Assembly: GCA_017527625.1 (NCBI GenBank)
Contig: JAFXPV010000083.1
Location: 1 to 53,810 of the forward strand
Direction of reading: 5' to 3'
Source of the DNA: Bacteroidales bacterium
GTDB taxonomy: Bacteria; Bacteroidota; Bacteroidia; Bacteroidales; UBA932
Length of the DNA stretch: 53,810 bases
Positions 15,351 to 21,785 of this stretch are shown piece after piece (the first letter of the stretch is position 1; each line of letters starts with the position of its first letter). Position numbers and translations under genes: made by a program. Under the pieces are notes generated by a model. The model was not told where the DNA came from. It did no database searches and saw only the letters and a list, made by a program, of their open reading frames with translations.

Positions 15351-17741
15351 ATGAAAAAATTGCTGATCATTGCCGCAGCGTTGATGGCGCTGTGTTTCCA
15401 GATGTCCGCACAGGACCGTCTTTATGACAACGAGTTCCCGATCGGGGACGTGAAGCTGCTTGACGGCCCGTTCAAGCACGCCCGTGACCTCAATGTCGAA
15501 GTCCTTCTGCAGTATGATGTAGACCGTCTGCTGGCTCCTTTCAGGGCCGAGGCAGGACTGCCGAAGAAAGCTGAGTATTATCCCAACTGGGCGGGACTGG
15601 ACGGCCACGTCGCCGGTCACTACCTGACTGCGATGGCTATGAACTGGCAGACTACAGGCAACCCGGAGTGCCTGCGCCGTATGAATTATATGATTGACGA
15701 GCTGGCCGAAGTGGCGGCCGCCAATGCCAGGAACAATGCTTCCTGGGGCGTAGGCTATATCGGAGGCGTCCCGAACAGTGCGTCTATGTGGACCGATTTC
15801 AAGAAGGGCGAGTTCAGGCAGTATTCTTCGGCCTGGGCTCCTTTCTACAACATCCACAAGATGTACGCAGGACTTCGCGACGCCTGGCTCTACTGCGGCA
15901 ATGAGAAGGCAAAGGAACTCTTCTTAGGTTTCTGCGACTGGGGCATCAACATCACTGCCGATCTCAGCGACGCGCAGATGGAGGAGATGATGCGCAACGA
16001 GCAGGGCGGTATGAACGAGATGTTCGCCGACGCTTATGCGATGACTGGCGATGAAAAGTATCTCACCGCGGCCAAGAGGTATTCCCACAAGTTCATCCTC
16101 GAGCCGCTTGCACGCGACGAGGACCGTCTGGACAATCTCCACGCCAACACGCAGGTGCCGAAGGCCATCGGTTTCACCCGCATCGGCGAACTCAGCAACT
16201 CACCGGACTATGCCGAGGCCGGACGCTACTTCTGGTGGACAGTGTCTCACAACCGTTCGCTGGCATTCGGAGGCAACAGCCGCCGCGAGCATTTCCCCAG
16301 CGCGGCAGCCTGCATAGACTTCGTCAATGACGACGACGGCCCGGAGACCTGCAACTCCTACAATATGCTCAAACTGACGGAAGACCTCTTCAGGGTGTCT
16401 CCGAAGGCTGAGTATGCAGACTTCTACGAGCGTACGATGTTCAACCACATCCTTTCCACCCAGCATCCGGAGCACGGCGGCTATGTATATTTCACATCCG
16501 CCCGCCCGAGGCATTACCGAGTTTATTCTGTGCCCAACGAGGCGATGTGGTGCTGCGTTGGTTCGGGTATGGAGAACCAGTCGAAATACAACCAGTTCAT
16601 CTATACCCACGAAGGAAACGACCTTTATGTCAACCTGTTCGTGGCATCCGAACTGAACTGGAAGGACCGCAAGCTGGTTGTGCGACAGGAAACGCAGTTC
16701 CCTTCTGAAGAAAGCACCAAACTCCGCATCGTTTCCGGCAAGGGCCGCTTCGCCATCAATGTCCGCTACCCCGGCTGGGTAGAAGCAGGCGCCCTGACCG
16801 TCAAGGTCAACGGCAAACCGGTGAAGGTTGAGGCTGCACCTTCGTCATACGTCTCGCTGAACCGCAAGTGGAAGAAGGGTGATGTCATCGAAGTAGGGCT
16901 TCCGATGCGCAATACCATCGAGCATATGCCTAACGTTCCCGAATATGTGGCCATAATGCACGGCCCCATCCTTCTGGGTATGCGTACAGGCACCGAAGAC
17001 CTCGTCGGCCTTCTGGCAGATGACGGCCGCTGGAGCCAGTATGCCGCCGGTCCCAAGCTTCCGGTGGACCAGGCCCCCATCCTCGTATGCCATACAGATG
17101 TAGACCATATAGGCGACTTTATCCGTCCTGTACCCGGCGAACCGCTGCATTTCCGCTTCGACGGCGTGGATATGCTTAATCCTATCTATGCCGAACTGGA
17201 ACCGTTCAGCGGTATCCACGATTCCCGCTACCAGATCTACTGGCTTGCGCTGAATGACGCAGGTTACAAGGATTATGTAGAAGAGCTTGCCCGCAAAGAG
17301 GCTGAGATGCTGGCTCTCGAAGCCCGCACGCTCGACCACGTGACTCCTGGCGAGCAGCAGCCCGAGACAGACCATAAGATCGAGTTCCAGCGCTCCAACA
17401 CCGGCGTGACCCGCGACGTCCACTATCGTGACGCCCGCTCGGGCGGCTGGTTCAGCTACGACCTTGCCACCGGCGGCCTCAGCGACGGTGTTTCCCTGTA
17501 TGTCAAGTACTGGGGTGCTGCAGAATGGGCTACCCGCAAATTCGACATCTTCGTAGACGACGAATTGATGCTCTCAGTCGACAATACCGGCAAATGGATG
17601 CAGTCGCAGTTCATCGGCGAGGAGTATGCCATCCCGGCAGCTATGCTCAAGGGCAAGGACTCAGTCCGGGTGAAGTTCGTCGCACAGCAAGGCGCTACAG
17701 TAGGCGGTGTCTATGACCTCCGTCTGCTGAAGCGGCCTTAA
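15351..17741 (+). CDS. GH127-type beta-L-arabinofuranosidase (DUF1680)
   Basis: This 796-residue secreted enzyme of the GH127/GH146 (DUF1680) group removes beta-L-arabinofuranose from glycans. A signal peptide (to about residue 20) precedes an (alpha/alpha)6 barrel beginning DRLYDNEFPIGDVKLLDGPF and containing the family signature YYPNWAGLDGHVAGHYL. The zinc/cysteine catalytic site known from the bifidobacterial enzyme HypBA1 is conserved: PETCNSYNM gives Glu332 and Cys334, and MWCCVGSGMEN gives Cys401 (expected nucleophile) and Cys402. A C-terminal beta domain follows. It is last in the hemicellulose block and convergent with the serpin gene. Substrate preference within the group cannot be read from sequence. 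Confidence 0.9.
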   Translation: MKKLLIIAAALMALCFQMSAQDRLYDNEFPIGDVKLLDGPFKHARDLNVEVLLQYDVDRLLAPFRAEAGLPKKAEYYPNWAGLDGHVAGHYLTAMAMNWQTTGNPECLRRMNYMIDELAEVAAANARNNASWGVGYIGGVPNSASMWTDFKKGEFRQYSSAWAPFYNIHKMYAGLRDAWLYCGNEKAKELFLGFCDWGINITADLSDAQMEEMMRNEQGGMNEMFADAYAMTGDEKYLTAAKRYSHKFILEPLARDEDRLDNLHANTQVPKAIGFTRIGELSNSPDYAEAGRYFWWTVSHNRSLAFGGNSRREHFPSAAACIDFVNDDDGPETCNSYNMLKLTEDLFRVSPKAEYADFYERTMFNHILSTQHPEHGGYVYFTSARPRHYRVYSVPNEAMWCCVGSGMENQSKYNQFIYTHEGNDLYVNLFVASELNWKDRKLVVRQETQFPSEESTKLRIVSGKGRFAINVRYPGWVEAGALTVKVNGKPVKVEAAPSSYVSLNRKWKKGDVIEVGLPMRNTIEHMPNVPEYVAIMHGPILLGMRTGTEDLVGLLADDGRWSQYAAGPKLPVDQAPILVCHTDVDHIGDFIRPVPGEPLHFRFDGVDMLNPIYAELEPFSGIHDSRYQIYWLALNDAGYKDYVEELARKEAEMLALEARTLDHVTPGEQQPETDHKIEFQRSNTGVTRDVHYRDARSGGWFSYDLATGGLSDGVSLYVKYWGAAEWATRKFDIFVDDELMLSVDNTGKWMQSQFIGEEYAIPAAMLKGKDSVRVKFVAQQGATVGGVYDLRLLKRP

Positions 17742-17763
17742 GCCGTATTCATATAATCAGCTG

Positions 17764-19014
17764 TTATTTGCCGCTGTACCTGCCGGCAAAAAGCACTGTG
17801 CCTGTGCTGGCTTCCGTGATCAGATAGATGAACGGATGGTCGGCGTGGAAGAATGCCACTTGCGGAATATCGCCGACGGCAGTGTTTTTGAGCATTCCCG
17901 CTACAGAGACTGCAGCCGCCTCTGAGCCTTCCTCATCGACCTTGATGGCGCCGTCCTGCTGGACGAAACTCAGGCAGTCGGCATACGGCGACATAGCCCT
18001 GAAATCAGCATTTCCAAAGGCGAGGGGCATTCCCATAGCCGACAGAATGTCGTTGAGCTGGATTTTGAACTTGCTCTCGAATTTCGGGAACCAGACGTCG
18101 ACTTTGCACTCTGAGGGAGAATTGCGCAGCTTGTTCCAGTCTGCCTTTTTGAGGTAGGCGGCAATGTCGGCGGTATAGGACTCCGCATCCGGGAGCAGCT
18201 TCGGGAGCAGCACCATCATCGAGAAGGCGCCGTTGCCATAAGGCATACTGACAAGCTGGAACAGGTCGTTCTCATAATAGAGAAGTTCGCATTCCATCTT
18301 CATCATCTTGACTTTGCCCATCGACCCGTCTTCGTAGAAGAAGGCTTCGTCTATAGTGGATTCCTTGGGGAACTGGTTGACCCACTGGCTCTTGAAATAC
18401 ACGGCGTTCATAAGGTAAGCCAGCATTCTCTGATCAACCTCGTCGAGAACTTTGGGGATCATACCGTTCGTGTGAGTATTGCTCCAGCCATTGATGGCCT
18501 TGAGGGATGCTGCGTTGTCCGAGAAGTCGAGATTTGAAACCTCGGCCTTGAAATACTTGCCGACAGTGCTGACAAACGATTTGTTGAGAGGCCATCCGTC
18601 ATCGACGAAGATGGCGTTGGCTATGTTCAGTGTCGTTTTCTTGTCAAGTTCGGGAAGCTGTTCGAGCATCGAAAGGCAGAACTTGTTGACTTCGTCAACT
18701 TCGCCTGCGCCATAGCCGAGGACATTGGCAATCTGGGCGGCGGTTTCGCCATTGGCTCCGTCGAGCAGCATTCCCAGCAGGAACTGCATGCTCAGTGGGG
18801 AGATCACGTAGTCTTCTTTTGCTTCTTTGTTTATGCGTTCGATGAAATCGAAGGTAAATGTATTTCCCTTCTGGATATACGAAGATGCCTTGGTTGTAAG
18901 TTCCAGCGGCTTGTATGAGTTTTCTCCGTTATCCTTGCCGCCATCCGCTTTTTCGCAGGAAACGGCCGTAATCATCATCAGGGCTGCTATTGCAGCAAGT
19001 AAATAGTGTTTCAT
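17764..19014 (-). CDS. Serpin-family protease inhibitor, lipoprotein
   Basis: This 416-residue serpin is anchored by a lipobox (TAVSC) after a short signal peptide. I chose the ATG at 19014; an upstream TTG would spoil the signal sequence. Serpin landmarks include NTFTFDFIERINKEAKEDYVISP-type helix A and strand region, NAVYFKSQW, and a reactive-centre hinge EEGSEAAAVS followed by a variable loop and HADHPFIYLI. The small-residue hinge is the signature of inhibitory serpins, which trap serine or cysteine proteases covalently. P1 lies near the L-K-N stretch, but its register is uncertain. It starts 21 bases after the barrel gene of the sigma-factor operon and is probably co-transcribed with it. 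Confidence 0.9.
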   Translation of the reverse strand: MKHYLLAAIAALMMITAVSCEKADGGKDNGENSYKPLELTTKASSYIQKGNTFTFDFIERINKEAKEDYVISPLSMQFLLGMLLDGANGETAAQIANVLGYGAGEVDEVNKFCLSMLEQLPELDKKTTLNIANAIFVDDGWPLNKSFVSTVGKYFKAEVSNLDFSDNAASLKAINGWSNTHTNGMIPKVLDEVDQRMLAYLMNAVYFKSQWVNQFPKESTIDEAFFYEDGSMGKVKMMKMECELLYYENDLFQLVSMPYGNGAFSMMVLLPKLLPDAESYTADIAAYLKKADWNKLRNSPSECKVDVWFPKFESKFKIQLNDILSAMGMPLAFGNADFRAMSPYADCLSFVQQDGAIKVDEEGSEAAAVSVAGMLKNTAVGDIPQVAFFHADHPFIYLITEASTGTVLFAGRYSGK

Positions 19015-19035
19015 AACACACAAAGTTAATAATTT

Positions 19036-20382
19036 CTAATTGCCCAATGTCATCCTTATACCGGTTGCTACCGTGAACATAACCGGATGTTCGCTCCGGT
19101 AGGTTGTCAGCACAGGTTTGTTAAGTGACATCCTCCAGCTTATTTCCGGCTCCACATAAAGTCCGAGTCTGTCTGTGATATTCAACTGGATGCCGCCGGC
19201 GCCGAGAAGAGACATTGCCGCCTTGTCTTTGTCGAGGCCTCTGCCGTCAATTTTCGCGCCAAGACACCATTCTGCTTCCAGGCCGGCCCCTGCATATATC
19301 TCAAGCCGCTTGCCGGAGATTGCAGCCCAGTCCAGCCGCAGAGGTATGCCAAGGTAGTGCGCCTGCTGTCTGTGCTTGCCGGAAAGGGTGTAGGTATATG
19401 TGGATGTGTACAGCGAATAATCCAGTCCTGTGGTCAGATAAAGCCTCTCGGCCAGGGGAGTCCTGACGGACAGCGCAAGCTTCAGAGGTATATGGTGGAC
19501 AGTTCCGGTGCGGTTGTCAGTTTCCGGCTTTTTGTCAGGCTGCTCGTTGTGGACAGGTGAATCGGCAGGTACTGGATCCGCATTAACTCCACTCGACGCA
19601 TTCGTCGCCAGAAATCCCTGCCAGGTCTGTTCCGTAGCATCTTCCATACTCAATCCATTCTTTTCAAGATAGTCAAGATATTTCAGGTACTGAGAGTGAG
19701 CTTGTCTCATAGCAGAGGTGCCTTCGGGTTCGGCATTGGGTGCAAAAAGCGCCGGGAAATTGATATTTGACGCCAGAGCCGTCAGAAGGCTTGCTCCCAG
19801 CGCACCGCCGACGGTCGCCAGTACATTGAGATCGTAGGAAGCGGCATAGCCCGCATTGTGGCTTTCAACTTCCGGGAAGCTGGGAATAAATGGCTGCCAG
19901 GTCCCCTGGTTGTCTGACGGGCTGTCCTGGCGGACATTTTCAGCATCAGTTTGCTGCGGTTCTTCCTGAGGCACTTCCTGCGGTTCCTCTTGTGCCGCAG
20001 CTTCTTCTCCGCCGGACGTGCGAACGGGCTCGGACTTTTGTGTCTGGATGTTAAGAGCAGTCAGATTTATGCTCTGGACGGGTTTTATCTGAAAGTCCGG
20101 CTCTATCTCTTCTTCCGGAGCGGCTACGGCCACTACCGGGGCGGAGGGCGGAAGAATCGTGTCGATGTCATCTTCAGGTCCGTTCGGCTTGCGGAGGAAG
20201 AGTGCGGCAGCAAGGGCGGCGGCCACTGCAGTCGGAATTATCCAGAGCAGCGGGGTGCGCTTCTTCGCAGCCGGGCTGCCCGCGCTTTCCCTGCGGGAGC
20301 GGAACTCGGCAAGACTCCCTTCCGGAAGGGGACTCTCGTAGCCTTCCAGTTTCTCTTTTATTATGTCTTCCCAGTTTTTCAT
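19036..20382 (-). CDS. Trans-envelope anti-sigma factor with C-terminal outer-membrane barrel
   Basis: This 448-residue protein has a short cytoplasmic segment (1-43; MKNWEDIIKEKLEGYE), one transmembrane helix (about 44-63), a long Pro/Glu/Gln-rich linker (about 65-290) and a C-terminal eight-strand-like beta-barrel (about 294-448; alternating strands such as LYLTTGLDYSLY and LEIYAGAGLEAEW). It overlaps the ECF sigma gene by four bases (ATGA). The arrangement matches the dual-membrane-spanning anti-sigma (Dma) type described in Bacteroides thetaiotaomicron, in which one chain holds the sigma factor in the cytoplasm and senses the outer membrane. Function is inferred from layout and context. 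A second copy of the pair lies at 44897-46625. Confidence 0.8.
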   Translation of the reverse strand: MKNWEDIIKEKLEGYESPLPEGSLAEFRSRRESAGSPAAKKRTPLLWIIPTAVAAALAAALFLRKPNGPEDDIDTILPPSAPVVAVAAPEEEIEPDFQIKPVQSINLTALNIQTQKSEPVRTSGGEEAAAQEEPQEVPQEEPQQTDAENVRQDSPSDNQGTWQPFIPSFPEVESHNAGYAASYDLNVLATVGGALGASLLTALASNINFPALFAPNAEPEGTSAMRQAHSQYLKYLDYLEKNGLSMEDATEQTWQGFLATNASSGVNADPVPADSPVHNEQPDKKPETDNRTGTVHHIPLKLALSVRTPLAERLYLTTGLDYSLYTSTYTYTLSGKHRQQAHYLGIPLRLDWAAISGKRLEIYAGAGLEAEWCLGAKIDGRGLDKDKAAMSLLGAGGIQLNITDRLGLYVEPEISWRMSLNKPVLTTYRSEHPVMFTVATGIRMTLGN

Positions 20383-20939
20383 CGTTCCTTCTCCTTCAGA
20401 TATTCTCTTATCTTTTCTTTAAGTTGTTTCCTTGCCCTTGCCAGCTCTCCGGAGGAGCCCTTTTCGCTAATTCCAAGCATTTCTCCAATCTGTCTGTGAG
20501 TGTAGCCGTCGATGCAGTACATATTGAAGATGGTCCTTTGCATATCCGGCAGCTGCGCAATCCACTCCAGCAGTTTCTCCTGCGGAATCTCCTCCATCTC
20601 CTGCTCCCCGGGCTCCGGGATTCCGTCCGCTCCGGCGGCTTCCAGCCGGACAATCCGCCACCGCTGCCGTTTGAGATGGTTTATGGCCGTGTTTATGGCT
20701 ATGCGGCTGATCCAGCCGTACAGGGAGCCTGGACCCCTGAATGTGAATGACTGGATCTTGTCGAGAGCCCGGATCAGCACATCCTGCATCATATCCTTCG
20801 CCTCGTCGCTGTCGGCAAGATACCTCCGGCAGAGCGTAAACACCCTGGCCGCATATCTCCTATACAGCTCATCCTCTGCCGATCTGTCTCCGCGAGAGCA
20901 GTATCTGGCCAGCTCCTGCTCACCAAGTTCCTTATACAC
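20379..20939 (-). CDS. ECF-type RNA polymerase sigma factor
   Basis: This 186-residue extracytoplasmic-function sigma-70 factor has region 2 (about 10-80; DEAKDMMQDVLIRALDKIQSF, then SLYGWISRIAINTAINHLKR) and region 4 (about 120-180; LPDMQRTIFNMYCIDGYTHRQIGEMLGIS as the -35-binding helix-turn-helix). It is first in a minus-strand operon with the trans-envelope barrel protein (four-base overlap) and probably the serpin. Such sigma factors direct transcription of small envelope-response regulons and are held inactive by the partner encoded next. A clear autoregulatory promoter was not identified; TACCTTTA upstream is a near match to TAnnTTTG. Confidence 0.92.
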   Translation of the reverse strand: MYKELGEQELARYCSRGDRSAEDELYRRYAARVFTLCRRYLADSDEAKDMMQDVLIRALDKIQSFTFRGPGSLYGWISRIAINTAINHLKRQRWRIVRLEAAGADGIPEPGEQEMEEIPQEKLLEWIAQLPDMQRTIFNMYCIDGYTHRQIGEMLGISEKGSSGELARARKQLKEKIREYLKEKER

Positions 20940-21069
20940 TCAAAAACTCATTTGTACCGCATAAAGGTACTATAATCAATCATAACGGATCAGGTTTAGG
21001 ACGTTTCTGCAATATAAACACGCAGAAGGGCGAAGTACGTCTTCAAAAAAGAAAAAAAATTGAAAACGG

Positions 21070-21477
21070 TCAACGGTAACGGATGATGAGCAGAGTAAGG
21101 TCGTCGCTCTGCTCAGCTCCGTCCACGAATGTGTGGACCGAGCAGGAGGCCATATCAATGGTTTCAGCGGCTGTCCTGCAGTCCTTTGCATCTTCGGCGG
21201 TCTTCATCAGCCGTTCCATACCGAACAGCTCGTGCGACTGGTTCTCCGCCTCTGTGAGGCCGTCGGTATAAAGCAAAACTGATGTACCGGGTTTGACGGT
21301 CACTCTTTGATCGGCATAATCCCAGCCGGGTGATATGCCGATTGCGATGTTGGGTTTGACCTCCAGCTCTTTGACGTCATCACCGATGGCGACGGGAGCG
21401 TTGTGGCCGGCGTTGCAGTAAACCAGTTTGCCGCTGGAGATGTCCAAAATACCGATGAAGAGGGTGACGAACATCAT
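21070..21477 (-). pseudogene. 3' stump of a SpoIIE-type PP2C phosphatase gene
   Basis: The 135-residue frame matches only the last third of the SpoIIE/RsbU phosphatase domain: MMFVTLFIGILD, YCNAGHNAPV, LLYTDGLTEAEN and EQSDDLTLLII. These align with the C-terminus of the intact protein at 28321-30237. The metal-binding GGDLY and GDVSGKG segments and all sensor domains are missing. Family-like codons (N-T-S) precede the ATG, and the frame then meets a TGA about 20 bases upstream, so homology ends near 21490. The loss coincides with the edge of the CATG-rich outer-membrane gene segment. A catalytically active product is not expected. Confidence 0.75.
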
Positions 21478-21529
21478 CGACGTGTTGCGACTGCTGTTTC
21501 ACAGTTCAAATATAAATAATTCTTACACA

Positions 21530-21679
21530 ATGGGAAAGCATCAAAATGATTATATTTGCAAGGATGACAGAGCTGCCGATGGTACTGCTTATTCAAAAGA
21601 AGATTCAGTCAAGATAAGAGTTGTCAATCCCAATGCCGGCGATCCTAAAAAGACAAAGAAATCACTGTCGGGGAAATGA
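21530..21679 (+). CDS. Possible 49-residue small protein
   Basis: An ATG at 21530 opens a 49-codon frame. Its second half is lysine-rich and protein-like (KEDSVKIRVVNPNAGDPKKTKK), but there is no recognisable family, membrane segment or clear ribosome-binding site. It could be the tail of a lost gene rather than a functional small protein. Confidence 0.2.
   Translation: MGKHQNDYICKDDRAADGTAYSKEDSVKIRVVNPNAGDPKKTKKSLSGK
21548..21575 (+). repeat. Left copy of near-repeat flanking the barrel gene
   Basis: This 28-base segment matches 24694-24721 at 22 positions and contains GATTATnTTTGCAnnGATGAC. The right copy is the promoter/start of the SDR gene. The match may reflect a common promoter-start pattern rather than a true duplication. 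Confidence 0.35.
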
Positions 21680-21785
21680 GCAAAAATATGGCGAGAAGGC
21701 CTCAAACGGAGTCATTATGGTTACTCTGAAAAAAGAGTAGGAACAATAATTGCAGGGAATCCGGCTCTGTTGAAATCCAGTTCCG

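Larger units (their letters stand above)
21478..21785. other. AT-rich junction region between SpoIIE stump and barrel gene
   Basis: About 300 bases contain no established gene. An AT-rich stretch (21505-21530), a TATATTTG promoter-like box (21551-21558) followed five bases later by an ATG, and one weak small open frame are the only features seen. The box and following ATG resemble the promoter/start of the SDR gene at 24694-24721. Confidence 0.5.

Noticed and set aside
17728..17764. Terminator between the convergent GH127 and serpin genes
   Set aside because: Only a 4-base stem (CGGC/GCCG) without a T tract is visible, too weak to call.
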